A stretch of DNA of 64,000 nt from Protonemura montana (Eukaryota > Arthropoda > Insecta > Plecoptera > Nemouridae), in the NCBI GenBank assembly GCA_947568835.1, contig OX387611.1:3352001-3416000 (forward strand), given 5' to 3'. Below, piece after piece: positions 33,701 to 46,214 of this stretch (its first letter is position 1; every line of letters begins with the position of its first letter). The notes under the pieces were generated by a model. The model had not been told where the DNA came from and did no database searches. It worked only from the letters and a program-made list of their open reading frames with translations. Position numbers and translations under genes: made by a program.

Positions 33701-36700
33701 CCAATTATTAAAATTATTAAAAGTTTTTTATTATTATGAACACTATAACCGTCTCAAAAATTGATGCCTAATCGGGGACTCGAACCCCGATCTCCACCTA
33801 TCGCGGGTGTTGCTCTAACCAATTGAGCTACTTGGACACTGGCTTTTAGAGACGATTTTAGTGTATTTGATGAGAATGACAGTTCTCCAAGAAGTAGAAC
33901 AACGAGGCTTTGAATACTCACAGTCACTCTGATTCTAGTGACGCTATATCACGTCACAACCTGTCAATCTCGAGTAACTCCAATTTGACGTTGGATTCGT
34001 TGCTGTATTTTGATGAAATCTTTGCATCAATTTTTGAGACGGTTATAGTGTTCATAATAATGTTATACCCTTCGCATTGCAAGCGTTTGCAATTTAAAGA
34101 AGATTTCATCATTATTACATGTTTTTCGTGCTAATTTCTATGGTTTTGCCATTGTGCTAACTCATTTGTGGCTTGTTGAAATCACCCGACATTTTGCACT
34201 CATGAGAAATTCCTACCAGTTCAGTTCTCTATTCGGCGACTCCATTCGACGTTCATTAGAATCGCTCCGCAATTGGTTGAGGTTGTACAAAAGGATGCGA
34301 TATTGTCCGACCGTCTCGACAAACATGCCCCAGATGACCATGTACAGTAAGATCATCATGGTGCACAAATAAACCAATCGAAGACTGTTGACTAAGAAGA
34401 CGACCTCGTAGGCTGGCGACTTAAACGTGTCGAAGGGAAACCACTCGCTAGAAAACATCATCCTCTGGGTCAGTATCTGGTTGAAGTTGTTGGAAACGTT
34501 TGTCACAATTGGTACGTACGAAAACTCAGGGACATTTGGTTTTCAAGTTTTAAAAAAAATCACTAGGCGAGTCTGTGTGATTTTAGACTCATGTCTACTT
34601 GATGTAAACTTAGCACTAGTTTTAACAAAAACTATTTCAACTGGGTTTTCAATGCTAAGTGAAGAACAACTAAATTTCCCAACGTTTCGTAACTTGTACC
34701 TGTTACTTTATCAAGGGTAAGAGCAGTCCTGACAATTTTCCGATAACAAAAGAACCACATAAAATAATAACAATTACCAATTTCAAGCTTCCTAAATGCA
34801 TCTAAATAAAATAATCAGGGTCAATAATTAAAAAACTAATGTATTTTGTATTTTTCTCATACACATAATTGGTTAGTTAGTAAAAGACGCCAACTTATTC
34901 GAGATTTTATTTAAGAAAATACAAAATATGTTAGTTTTTTAAATACAATCGCACTGATATGCAACACATTCGACAACAAATCACAATGAAAACATTTGGA
35001 CAGCTCATTATTTGCATTGGTCAAATTGACAGCAAAAATTAAGTGAACATAGGACCATCGCTAAAGGCCTGATCCAACAGATTTATTGACAAACAGTCAA
35101 GGTCTACCTACAATTGACTAATCAATAAGCACAAACACCAGCATAGTAAGTTAAAACTAAGTTTTACATAGTTAAAACTGTTCAAATGGAGATAGTAGCA
35201 ACTGGGGATCCCATATTTGTTATATTATTTAACACTGCCAAACTACATATGCAAAAATAAGTCAGCCATCAATTTTGAAAATCTTCCTTTATTAGTTGTT
35301 TCCGGTTTCGGAAAATGTGCACTTAAATAAAATTTGTTTAGTTGCTAAAACCATTTTTACCAACCTCAATTAAAGAGTAGAAATAGTTTTTTTTTTCAGT
35401 AAAGAAAAACGGAGGAGATACAACGCCCTTCAACTTACTTGAATCCAAATTTCCTAGCGAAGTACAGTTTCGGGAACATCACCATGCTATTGCCAATCGT
35501 AACAAGTCCACATATAAAAAAACCAAACACGACGAACTCCATCCACCTCATGTTCAAACTCAAAATGTCGACCGGCTGATGTGGCAACCGCTTGCCCATC
35601 TCTCTGACCACGTCCATCTCCTCGAATACGGCTCTGAGTCTGTCTTTTTGGAACATCAGGCAATACAGATGGGCGTACATTAGGACCGCAGCGAAAATAG
35701 TGGCGACAGACTCCAAAATTGACTGGACATCACCGGCAACTATAGACTGGAATGTGATGACAGGGAAACCGATTGCCATCGCATAGTTGATCATCACGAA
35801 GATGCCACGTGGTAGCCACTTTCTGTAGAAAGCCCCGAAGCCTTGGCGGTCATTCTTCTTCGGCCAGAGACCTTCCGGATAAAATAAAGATAAAAATATT
35901 ACCATATGAGGGTTAATAAAAAAACGTGGTGTTTTCAGAAGGATGTTGAACTGTTTCAGACACTTTGATTATTTGAATGGCATTCAATAAACTGATCTGC
36001 AGTTTACCATTCTCAGTTTTACTTTCCTTGGGTCTAAGTATTCTTATTAACTGTAAAGTCACGACTCCAAAAATTTAAAAAAACAGCAATGGCTGTGAAA
36101 ACGACTACGGAGAAAAGTTCAATGTGAGTTTCCAATTTCTGAAGATACATTGCCAGTTTGGAGATTAAATATCAAAACCATGACTATTATTTTTTTTCCA
36201 CTGGCTTCAATGGCAAAAAATACTCTAGAGTGTTTCGAATTGGTATGTTCTATACCGGAACAGACGCATATTTCACAGAATTTTTTCTAATATAGCCATT
36301 CTCGTTGTCAACTGATAACAACTGGATAACAATAAATGCTAGCACGCGTATTTATCAATTCTGCTATCTTATGTTACCACGGGTATATCATGGCCTAGCA
36401 TAGGAGGTTCAATGGTAGATTCAACGTTTGGTAGCCATGGAGATGCTGAGATCGCCTGACAGAGCTTCTCAATTCTGCTATCTTATGTTACCACGGGTAT
36501 ATCATGGCCTAGCATAGGAGGTTCAATGGTAGATTCAACGTTTGGTAGCTATGGAGATGCTGAGATCGCCTGACAGAGCTTCTCAATTCTGCTATCTTAT
36601 GTTACCACGGGTATATCATGGCCTAGCATAGGAGGTTCAATGGTAGATTCAACGTTTGGTAGCCATGGAGATGTTGAGATCGCCTGACAGAGCTTCTCAA

Positions 36701-37209
36701 TTCTGCTATCTTATGTTACCACGGGTATATCATGGCCTAGCATAGGAGGTTCAATGGTAGATTCAACGTTTGGTAGCTATGGAGATGCTGAGATCACCTG
36801 ACAGAGCTTCTCAATTCTGCTATCTCATGTTACCACGGGTATATTATGGCCTAGCAGAGGAGGTTCAATGGTAGATTCAACGTAACGTAGTCATGGAGAT
36901 GCTACAGACAAATCTCCTTAAATCTGTATCTGCAGCCTACTAAGTCTTAATACATAAGGTTATTGTTGTCGAATGGATGTCAGATGGTTTAACAGTTTAA
37001 ATCAAACCCTGTTCCCGTTTTAGAACAAAATCTTAAAATTTTTAACTGCGATCCTAAAATAAACTCAGCCATGCACTTATTTCGAGAAACTTACCAATGT
37101 AGAACAAAAAAGTCCTGAACAAGACGAAGGCGTTCAGTTCGATTAAGCGCCATTCCTGGATTCTTGCCCGCATACCATTGATTTTCTTCTTGATTTCTTC
37201 AAACGCCAT
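30708..37209 (-). CDS. odorant receptor OR2 (7tm_6), 8 exons, 452 aa
   Basis: Minus-strand exons in gene order: 37,209-37,095; 35,871-35,439; 34,462-34,217; 33,289-33,140; 32,894-32,795; 32,321-32,217; 31,856-31,701; 30,761-30,708. Frame is kept throughout. Family signs: 'FYIGLWPKKND' across exons 1/2 (residues 36-46), 'EWFPFDTFKSPAYE' in exon 3, 'WLGAPDSFTRSMRIIMS' and 'QPLIIKLAGCIPLNRPNF' in exon 7, and the terminal 'MKLTYSYTMTMLTQID' in exon 8. Expected role: ligand-binding subunit of an olfactory cation channel. Exon 4 has lost the acceptor used by OR3 and OR5: a poly-T tract is followed by 'aatccaac' with no AG. It can only be joined in frame at an AG 18 bp inside (ggcag|CAAGC), which drops six residues. 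If that site is not used the gene is dead. Start: ATG 37,209, the position shared by all copies; the upstream frame is broken. Confidence 0.78.
31063..31491 (-). mobile_element. hAT-type MITE (429 bp), OR2 intron 7
   Basis: The right end aaccactg is intact and the left end is decayed (cgggggtta). The flanking 8-mers cacccact and gccccact match 6 of 8. Same family as 22,557-22,977 but inverted. Confidence 0.75.
31950..32105 (-). repeat. SINE tail, OR2 intron 6
   Basis: Contains 'gtttaacgacgcactgttct', 'catgtggcactggtc' and the 'gatgaataaatggatgat' block of the 5S-headed SINE, without the 5S head. OR3 and OR5 have SINE copies in the corresponding intron. Confidence 0.65.
32535..32745. repeat. 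43-bp minisatellite with CACGTG, OR2 intron 5
   Basis: Five copies of a 43-bp unit ('cccagtcgaacacgtgaaag' ...). Four copies contain the palindromic E-box CACGTG; the last has CACGAG. Confidence 0.9.
33734..34062. mobile_element. foldback element with tRNA-like arm (copy 2), OR2 intron 3
   Basis: The outer inverted repeats are perfect for about 38 bp: 33,734-33,771 begins 'attattatgaacactataac' and the right end near 34,025-34,062 is its reverse complement. Inside the left end is a minus-strand tRNA-like module (about 33,768-33,840). The right tRNA-like module is deleted here. The sequence 'attgcaagcgtttgcaattt' follows the right end in several copies, so the true boundary may lie further right. 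Confidence 0.78.
34575..34945 (-). repeat. Penelope-like element tail fragment, OR2 intron 2
   Basis: Long inverted copy: 'cccaacgtttcgtaacttgt', 'cctaaatgcatctaaataaa' and 'catacacataattggttagt'. Hammerhead-like core at about 34,675-34,720. Confidence 0.8.
36350..36900. repeat. 114-bp minisatellite, OR2 intron 1
   Basis: Just under five copies of a 114-bp unit ('ttctgctatcttatgttacc' ... 'gatcgcctgacagagc'). OR5 has a single diverged version of part of it near 58,965-59,010 ('caccatggcctgataaagag'), so the array grew from a pre-existing intron segment. Confidence 0.92.
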
Positions 37210-37324
37210 TTCAATTCTTCTTTGCCTCGCTAGTCTTTCAACTTGGTATTTATCACGGTCGTGTACCGGAAGTTTTACAGGTTAGTGAGAACAAGCATAC
37301 TAGACAAAATTACACCAATGACGT

Positions 37325-37800
37325 CCGATAAGCAGATAAAGCTTGCACAGATATTTCATCCTTATGAGGCAAAGACTAACACAGATAAAGCTTGTACAGA
37401 TATTCCATCCTTATGAGACAAAGACTAGCACAGATAAAGCTTGCACAGATATTACACCCTTATGAGGCAAAGACTAGCACAGATAAAGCTTGCACAGATA
37501 TTCCATCCTTATGAGGCAAAGACTAGCACAGATAAAGCTTGCACAGATATTCTATCCTTATGAGGCAAAGACTAGCACAGATAAAGCTTGCACAGATATT
37601 CCATCCTTATGAGGCAAAGACTAGCACAGATAAAGCTTGCACATATATTCCATTCTTATGAGGTAAAGACAACCACAGATAAAGCTTGCACAGATATTCC
37701 ATCCTTATGAGGTAAAGACTAACACAGATAAAGCTTGCACAGATATTCCATCCTTATGAGGCAAAGACTAGCACAGATAAAGCTTGCACAGATATTTCTA
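37325..37800. repeat. 49-bp minisatellite 5' of OR2
   Basis: About 10 copies of a 49-bp unit ('gataaagcttgcacagatat' ... 'tccttatgaggcaaagact'). It starts about 115 bp upstream of the OR2 ATG. The same array with the same boundary lies 5' of OR3, OR4P and OR5. Confidence 0.93.
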
Positions 37801-37809
37801 CCTTACTTA

Positions 37810-37885
37810 ATACTTTATTATTATGAACACTTCTAATAAAATCCGTGCATTGCAAGCGTTTGCAATTTAAATGAGATTTCGCTTA
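37810..37885. repeat. end fragment of the tRNA-armed foldback element
   Basis: 'attattatgaacact' followed at once by 'gcattgcaagcgtttgcaat', the sequence that follows the right arm in other copies. Confidence 0.55.
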
Positions 37886-37889
37886 TTTA

Positions 37890-39380
37890 TTACTCATCGA
37901 TTATTTATTACATTTGATTACCTTTAGAATGTGTTACTTAAAGGCGTCGTAGACAAACATCATGTATGTACACAAAATGATCCAGTTCTTTCAGACAAAT
38001 CTGAGAATAAATAACATTTGTAGAATAGAAATTCTCCAATTTAATTCTCAGCAAAATCGCACTGAGATCCGAAGTTTATTCACGGTTTTCAAAGTTGAAC
38101 GAAATTCAGAATCAAGCGTTTTGATTTTGGTCACGTCCGTCGATAGGGAAACCAGGCGTTCACCTGGAATTATTTCCGTCGCCCTTCGTATTGAATTTTT
38201 TTCACTGAAACTTCTACACATCGAGATAGAAAATATTTTCAAAGCACTGGAAATGTGAAATGTTGAGATTGATTTCTAGTTGCAGTTTTCAGTTACCTGG
38301 TATTAGTGGTATTTAGCGTTTTTTTGGCGCTAAGCGTTTATCCTACGTACCAAATAGCTGTCGCAACTTGAAGTTCAGTCTAAAAATCTCTGCCTTCAAG
38401 TCGAGACATGTTTAAATTGTAAGTATCCTTACGTTGGCAATCTCTATTTCCTTGATCGCATAGGGACAGCGTACGTTTTGGTTTAGAGTTTAAAATTTAA
38501 AAAAATGTTATCTGTGTATTGAAACGAATCGAGTCGAAGACGAATCGAAATTAAAAAAACCCACAACATTTAATTCTTCGATGTATAACAATTTTAATCT
38601 CAAGCTGAACTTGCAAACATCGAAGCAAAATAATTCACTATTTCTGCACTTGCATTTCCTTGGGAGACAGAGAGGAAAGTGGTAAATTATGAGAATGTGT
38701 TATGTAGACTTCAACACATTGCGTTTGGGTAAAACACCGTCAACAAATCGTAACAGATTGGCTTTCCGAAACTCTATGACCGTAATCGACCAGGAACACT
38801 TCGTACAACAATTGGTAGAAAGTTTGAAACAATGACTCATCGGCTATCATATATTTATTGCATGTACATCACAGAAATTACATAGAAAGTAAAAATAATA
38901 TATCTGTATTGCTGGCGGTTTTCCTATCGAACATTGCGGCTCTGTCAAAACTAGATGATTTTTTCAGCTGTTAAACGCTAGTAGTTGGTAAATAAAAAAG
39001 TTTATTAAATAGGAGTGAAACGAGATACCTACTGTTTTAGAATGGATACTGCCGCACTGGATCTAGCTAGGGTGAAGAAATCAATAAAGGTACTAAATAA
39101 TAAAAATAAATAATAATGGCATTTCAAAACTTTTTACTTCCCAAAAACCTTTGCAAACTGGAAAAGCCTACGTCACTGACAAATGGAATTATTTTTACCG
39201 TTTTCTTGATCACCAGTCTTTATGGTATTAACAATGTTCTAAAATACAGGAACTTTTATAATTTTAATACCCCGCAAAGGGGTTAAAAAATATATATTAA
39301 ATATAAATTGTAGTTGTAATTTTTTGCAATGCAGTGAGATAAATGAAAATATTTCCGATTCGTCGTCCTTAAAAAAAACT
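37890..39380. other. intergenic DNA between OR2 and OR3
   Basis: Upstream flank of OR2 beyond its minisatellite. AT-rich, with no gene or element recognised. Confidence 0.45.
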
Positions 39381-39384
39381 GCAT

Positions 39385-39833
39385 AGAGCATAGCATTCAA
39401 CCAGCTGATCTCAAATATCCTGGATAGAGCATAGGATTCAGCCAGCTGATCTCAAAAATCATGGATAGAGCATAGGATCCAACCAGCTGATCTCAAATAT
39501 CCTGGATAGAGCATAGGATCCAGCCAGCTGATCTCAAATAACCTGGATAGAGCATAGGACCCAGCCAGCTGATCTCAAATAACCTGGATAGAGCATAGGA
39601 CCCAGCCAGCTGATCTCAAATAACCTGGATAGAGCATAGGATTCAGCCAGCTGATCTCAAATAACCTGGATAGAGCATAGGATCCAGCCAGCTGATCTCA
39701 AATAACCTGGATAGAGCATAGGATCCAGCCAGCTGATCTCAAATAACTAGGATAGAGCATAGGATCCAGCCAGCTGATCTCAAATAACATGGATAGAGCA
39801 TAGGATCCAGCCAGCTGATCTTAAATAACCAAA
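39385..39833. repeat. 41-bp minisatellite, left array
   Basis: About 11 copies of a 41-bp unit ('tggatagagcataggatcca' then 'gccagctgatctcaaataac'). The same unit forms the array at 60,545-61,065, beyond the 5' end of OR5. Confidence 0.93.
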
Positions 39834-39834
39834 C

Positions 39835-40045
39835 TTAATTTCCCAACGTTTCTGAACTTGTACCTGTTAATTTTTCAATGACTGCTTTTACCCTTGATAA
39901 AGTAACAGGTACAAGTTACGAAACGTTGCGAAATTTAGTTGTTCTTCACTCAAAGCATTCAAAGCCCATTTCAAATAGTTTTTTTGTTAAAACTAGTGCT
40001 AAGTTTATATCAAGTAGACATGAGTCTAAAAACCACGATATTTTG
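39835..40045. repeat. Penelope tail fragments, head to head
   Basis: A minus-strand piece ('cccaacgtttctgaacttgt') is followed within 30 bp by a plus-strand piece ('gtaacaggtacaagttacga'), so two hammerhead-like cores face each other. It runs up to the last exon of OR3. Confidence 0.75.
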
Positions 40046-40086
40046 TACTTATTTAGATTTATGCAAATCTTGCAGATCTCCACTCG

Positions 40087-43000
40087 CTAGTCGAACTGCG
40101 TGAGCATGGTCATAGTGTACGAGTAGGTCAACTTCATTGTCTGCAAAAAACAAAAACAATTACAGTGACGCCATTGTGACGCCTGAAGAACTCCTCGTTC
40201 AGCGAAAGAACGTAGTTTCACGGCAGAGGCGTCACCTGTCGCTTTGTGATGAAATGTGGGCAAAATTTTGTTATTAAAAAATCCTGGAAGCAACGTTTTC
40301 TGATATTTACCATTTTTCTTTTCCTCCAAAGCTTTTTTCGCGCCATGATGTTTTGCTCGTCATGCTACTTAAGTAAATTGTCTACCTTTTATTGCAATCT
40401 TACTCATTCATTTTCTAGTTCATTAAGTATTATAAAATCCAGTCACAGAAATAATAATTAAATTTTAATCTAAAAGTTTTTGGCAATGCAAGAAGGAATG
40501 CACGCATGACGAGCTGTTGGCAATGCTGAGGACTGTCTTTTTATCGTCAATCAAGAGCTAGACTGTAAATTACAGCAGTGAACCAAAGGTCAGTCTTTCA
40601 TATTCAATGACATTTATTTGATGACTTTCAAACAGTTTTGATGTCTTACTGCGAGGAAGTTTGGTCTGTTGAGTGGTATACACCCGGCCAGTTTGATGAT
40701 TAGAGGCTGGTTGCTGTAACTCATAATGATGCGCATTGACCTCGTGAAGCTGTCTGGAGCTCCCAACCAAGCACAGCCGTAGATGGCGTCCCGGATTCCC
40801 TCGTCCTGAAGAAAAGTACATAGCAATAAAGCTGGATAATTTGGATAACAGGAGGGAAATGCTTTTCATCTGAGGGCTTAGGCTGATTGACAGATCGGTG
40901 AAGCTGGATCTGGACAACCGGCCATGCGGCACTGGTTGGCAAATAAGTGGGTGATAATGCGGATGCTGGTAAACCTAACTTTGCTTGGAAAGAAGAAGAG
41001 TAAACCCCGGACTACCACGAAGACTTAACGCGTTGAAGACCCAATGTGGTCGTGGTCCTGTTTGTCAGCGAGACTTTCATATGATCGTCCCTTCCAGCGG
41101 ACAGTTTACAACGCGAACAGGATTCCTCCACAAATCCATGCTGTCGAGAGGTTGATGAGCAAGGCGAGTGAAGTTGCTGTACTAACTTTCATCCCTACAA
41201 CCTCTCTCCCGAACAGAACTGATCATGTGTATGATGGTCACTCATCCAATATCTGACCTTGCGCAGTTGTGCTCAACGAGGACCGGTGTTTCCAGCACGC
41301 TAATTTATTTTAATTTTAATACAAAACAATCAGAATTGAGTGTCAGGAAGTCAGAGCCTCATCGTGTTTTTGCTGTTTGTTTATTTGTATGAGAAATTGT
41401 CGTTTATATATTTTTGTGGGCGCTAGCTTCTGTCTATTGCCCACGCCCCAAAAAATGCGTCTGCCAATGCTTATTGTTAGGAATTATACATTTCTATTAA
41501 TAATTAATACTATTAATAAACAATGGTAAATCTATATACATGCGGTTTAGAAGGCCGTTTAAAAAGATTGTTTCTGGTCCCCTGATAACCATCGATAAAA
41601 CTGTAATACACGAGGTGGAAGAAATCAAGTTCCTAGGACTAATCTTAAGTAGCACTCTTAATTGGGGTGGCCACATTCATAATTTTGCACCCCAGATCGC
41701 TTCAGCTTGCTTCTTGATACAGCGAATCATGCAGATAGCATCATTAAAAATAGCGCTGATGGTTTACTATGCATATATACAGACAAAACTGCAGTTTAGA
41801 ATAAAGAAATCTCCTTAAGATTATTATTTAATTATTATCATTGTGTTCAAATACGCGTTTAAAATAAAATCTGTCGTATTTTTTCTTTTTATAATCCGAT
41901 CATAACTTTTCTATTTATATTTGTTTTAAAATGGCTAAAATATAAATTCTCGTAGCGGGATAAAAACGGGCTGTGACGTCAGAGATTGAAACGGAAAAAT
42001 TTTAAACAGATATATTTTATTCAAAATTGGATTTAGAAGAAAATAAAAAAATACGTGTTCATTATTTTCTCACAAAATAAAAAAAAATATTGTTTCAAAT
42101 TTAAAGAGATTTCCCTATTGTACTGTGGGGAAGAGCAGAGAGACAAAACGGCTGTTTACATTGCAAAAAGAGCATTGAGATACATGGCCAGGGCAACTAT
42201 GGACCTAACGTCAGAATTGTATTACAAAGACTCTTGAAGGCCAATTTTTAAGCATTTTAAAATTATGACGATTCCTTGCCTATATATTTATAATACTATT
42301 GTGTTTAAAAAATTTAATTTAATTTTAAGCTTAAGTAAATAAAACGAGAACTATCAAAGATAGACCAAGATTTTGCAGGTGCAAAACTGTATAATGCTCT
42401 ACCTACATATATTAAGGCAAATAAAGGACAGGCGCTAAAAATAGCATAAAATAGTTTCTAATTGAGAGATGTTTTTATACTGTCAAAGAATATTGCGCTA
42501 TTTAATTTTAAGAAACTGACTCTCAAAATAACGTGTATATGTTTCATAATAAACAAATTATTATTATTATGTGTTTTTGGCATACACATTACCTGTTCCG
42601 TAATTGTGTCGGCAGACAAGCAGATCACCGCCAGCAGGAGGTAGCAGCCAATGATGAGGAAGATGATCATGACGACCTTGACATCCATTACTTCAGCCTG
42701 CAAATAAACCATGAAACTGGTGTGCCAAACAAGTCAGTTGGGCTCTTACCCGTTGACAAAGTACCTCATAAATGTTACAAAAAAGGACGGTTCTATGCTT
42801 GCTTTCCGACTAGGTAAGATAAAAAAAATGTTTCCTTCAGTATATATTTTACAGTTTTTATGTGATCTTTAAAATTTGCATTTCTGTAACAATGTGCAAA
42901 AAATTGAGAAAGAAAGTTTTTGCACAATATGAAAATAAATTGCTCAATATCTTATTTAGATACATCAGCGATTTGCTTGGCTTATATAGTTTATAAATAA

Positions 43001-46000
43001 CAAATGTAAATGTATAACAAATGTATAACAAAAGTGACAAGACTAAAATTAGCTAGAAGATAAGTCCAGACGTACGTTCAGGACGAGGTTGATGCCGAGT
43101 CCTGTTGGCACCAGCGTGCAGACGATGTGAATAATCAGGATCGTTTCAAAAGTTGACTCAACCAAGTGAATGAATCTGAAAGCCACAAAATGAAACTAAA
43201 ATCATTCTTACATCACCCCTCATTGGCAAAAAAAAAGAAAAAAGTTTGTGGGAGATTGAAAATTACCCTCGAATTAAATTCACACCAACCTTCCGGCCTC
43301 ATTTTTGTGTCAGAACAAGGTATTTACGAAAACTTCAGTAAAATCTTCCAGGTCATTTTTAATGGGTTTGGAGACGGTACAACTACAATTATTCTTAAAA
43401 GAAAATAAAATGTCTATCTATTACAAAAAAAGCATCCCCATCTTACGCACTTTATTAAAGACTGGTGATGCTGAACGCATTTCTTTAAAGCCTCCCGATC
43501 GGTCAGCCTCTTTCTAGACTTTTTTCGTGGCTTTCGCGGCTCATCGCCGCGTATTTTTTGTTCCTCTTCGTCGACCAAGAAGCTGAGTTTGTCGATTTCA
43601 CTGCCAATATGCGTGTATCTAGAAGCCAGAGCGCAGGGGAGTAATATAAACAAGTCAAGAACGAATGCATCCTTGGTTATATAACAATTTGTTTCAGATC
43701 TGATTAAAAATTATTGCAACGCATTTGAAGGATAGAACACCAATAAAACTGGCTGTTAGCTTTCTTGGTCAAGGTAACTCCAATTGGTAATTGAATCTCC
43801 TGAATATTCCGACATAGGTTTGCAATCCTATGTAGGTTCGCAGGCTTAGTCAGAGTTTCAGCGCTGAAAGAGTATGTCGTTTAAATCAAAGTTCCTTGGC
43901 TGATGTTAAGAGCATACTTTGTGTCAACAGGCTTTCAGCACTTTTTTAAACGTTCTGCCATTGGGTAAACTTATTCACCCAACAACTTGCTCTTATGATG
44001 AGACGTTCCCTACCGTGTTGCAAGTCTTCTGGGCAACTCCACTCGACTTTTTCTTGAACAGTGTCGTAATTTGTCGATGTTATACGATAGGATCCGATAT
44101 TGTCCGACCGTCTCGACAAACATGCCCCAGATGACCATGTACAGTAAGATCATCATGGTGCACAAATAAACCAATCGAAGACTGTTGACTAAGAAGACGA
44201 CCTCGTAGGCAGGCGACTTGATCGTGTCGAAGGGGAACCACTCGCTAGAACACACCATCCTCTGGGTTAATAGTTAAAGTGGATTGTATGGTAGTTACCA
44301 ACAAGCAAGTCCAGCAACTTAGGTGATTTTAGTTTTCAAGATTGTAAGTGGATTTTAGTTAGGTATTTGTTCGATTCGTGTTCATCTTTAACGATTCCAA
44401 CATTTAAATCTGTCTCGACTCGAGCTGTGTAGCCAACACCCGTAAATACCGCAACCCCTTCCCATCAGGAGGGTCTTTGTTCAATTACATCAGGAATATC
44501 AGGTCAACCTCTGCACGTCTGGACACAACTTGTCCGATTGCGACCAAACAAAAACTAGGGGATTCATTCCACTTTTCGCACCAGATTGGCGCTTTTCACA
44601 ATAAAAAATAAAAATCCTAAAGTTGCACAAGTTGTAAAAAAAGAGCCTGTTCACGGCTTTTCTCTGGTGATAAAACAAAAACTGAGATTTTGTAGAAACT
44701 GTTGTTCCCATATGTGTTCTATCTTTAAACATAACAAACACGTAAAAAAAATACGTGAGCCAACCATTTTGAAAAGCCTTCCTCAATAATGGCATCCAGT
44801 TTATAAAACTTTAAATAAACGGATACAACTCTATTAGAGATTTTCCAGATAAAGTGCACTAAAAGAAATTTTATGAGTTGCTGAAACAGTTTTTACCAAA
44901 CCTCAGTTTAAGAACAAAAATGGGTTTTATTTTCCTGGGTTTCACAGAACAAGAAAAAGGAGGCGATTTAACGCCCTTAAACTTACTTGAATCCAAATTT
45001 CTTAGAAAAGTACAGTTTCGGGAAAAGCACCGTACTAACGCCAACCGTAATCAGTCCACACACAAGGAAAGCAAACACGACGAACTCCATCCACCTCATG
45101 TTCAAACTCAAAATGTCGACCGGCTGATGTGGCAACCGCTTGCCCATCTCTCTGACCACGTCCATCTCCACGAATACGGCTCTGAGTCTGTCTTTTTGGA
45201 ACATCAGGCAATACAGATGGGCGTACATTAGGACCGCAGCGAAAATAGTGGCGACAGACTCCAAAATTAGCTGGATATCGCCGGCAGCCATAGACTGGAA
45301 CGTGATGAGGGGGAAACCGATCGTCATCCCGTAGTTGATCATCACGAAGATGCCACGTGGTAGCCACTTTCTGTAGAAAGCTCCAAAGCCGTGACAGTCA
45401 TTCTTCTTCGGCCAGAGACCTTTCGGGGAAAATGAAAGGAAATCGTTATCCTCTAAAAACAGTCAGAAGGACATTAAACCTAATTTTTTTTACAGAATGT
45501 TAAATTATTACAGACAATGTGGCTATTACCAGCACGCGCTATCGTGTTCTTTTGTCGACCTTCCCAGAAAATGAAATGAAAACAAATCAATCGATGTCAA
45601 TTCTGACATAACCTTTTCCGTTTTAATTTCCTTGGATTTTAGGAATCTTTTTGACACTAAATCTAGGATTCAAGATTTCAAGATTCGTTAAGTCAGAAAT
45701 GTTTTATTCTGGCCACTGAGCCTGATTAACGGCGCTACTGGAGATGAAATTAAGTGGCCCCATACATGCCCTGATTCTCACTAGTCCTTAGTAGAGGAAC
45801 TATAATAAGCAGTTTTATATCACCACGGTCCACGGGTAGAGTTATCAATTGAAGTGTCAGAAGTTATTAAGGTTGGTCCAAACCAGGTTCTCGTATCAGC
45901 ATTAATTATTAAAAGAATTTTAGTCTTAAATGATATTCTAAAAATTGCTCAGCCATGCTCTGGTTTCCAGAAACTTACCAATGTAGAACAAAAGAGTCGT

Positions 46001-46093
46001 GAACAAGATAAAGGCGTTCAGTTCGGTGTAGCGCCATTCCTGGAGACTTGCCGACAAATAATTAAATATCTTCTTGATTCCTTCAAATGCCAT
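40087..46093 (-). CDS. odorant receptor OR3 (7tm_6), 8 exons, 458 aa
   Basis: Minus-strand exons in gene order: 46,093-45,979; 45,419-44,987; 44,259-44,014; 43,618-43,451; 43,175-43,076; 42,697-42,593; 40,805-40,650; 40,140-40,087. All splice sites are GT-AG, all phases agree with OR5, and there is no internal stop. Signs: 'FYIGLWPKKNDCHGFG' at the exon 1/2 join, 'LYCLMFQKDRLRAVF' (second intracellular region) in exon 2, 'EWFPFDTIKSPAYE' in exon 3, a Lys/Arg/Glu-rich loop in exon 4, 'DEGIRDAIYGCAWLGAPD' in exon 7 and 'KLTYSYTMTMLTQFD' at the C-terminus. A sensory-membrane odorant-gated channel subunit needing Orco. The start is fixed by an in-frame TAA 15 bp upstream of ATG 46,093. Intron 6 (1.8 kb) is swollen by a SINE and a broken LINE. 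Of the minus-strand array this copy and OR5 look functional. Confidence 0.88.
40890..41310 (-). mobile_element. 5S-headed SINE, one module, OR3 intron 6
   Basis: Minus-strand order: 'aacaccggtcctcgttgagc', a 5S-like 'ggatgagtgacc' block, 'agttctgttcgggagagagg', a unique middle and the 'cagtgccgcatggccgg' tail. Only one 91-bp module. Confidence 0.75.
41530..42560 (+). pseudogene. broken LINE reverse transcriptase, OR3 intron 6
   Basis: Plus strand, antisense to OR3. Piece 1 (41,540-41,818) has 'EVEEIKFLGLILSSTLNWGG', the thumb region of Jockey-like polymerases. Piece 2 (from about 42,130) has 'AKRALRYMARAT', then 'IMTIPCLYIYNTIVFKKFN' in a shifted frame and 'LRDVFILSKN'. Frameshifts, stops and an AT-rich insertion separate them, so it is dead. 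Confidence 0.7.
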
Positions 46094-46214
46094 TTCAATT
46101 CTTCTTTACCTCGCTAGTCTTTCAACTTGGAATTGATCACTTTCGTGTACCAGCATTCGTAACAGATGAGTAAGAACAAGCACACTAGACAGAATTACAA
46201 CTTTAACGTTCGTT

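Noticed and set aside
37962-38258. 98-codon plus-strand frame between OR2 and OR3
   Set aside because: No homologue recognised, overlapping minus-strand frame of similar length, and AT-rich composition; chance ORF.
45035-45367. Alternative-frame ORFs over OR exon 2 (also at 49,495, 57,580 and plus-strand frames at 35,592, 45,140, 49,618, 57,718)
   Set aside because: They are conserved only because the OR exon is conserved; their translations are basic and show no transmembrane or family pattern.
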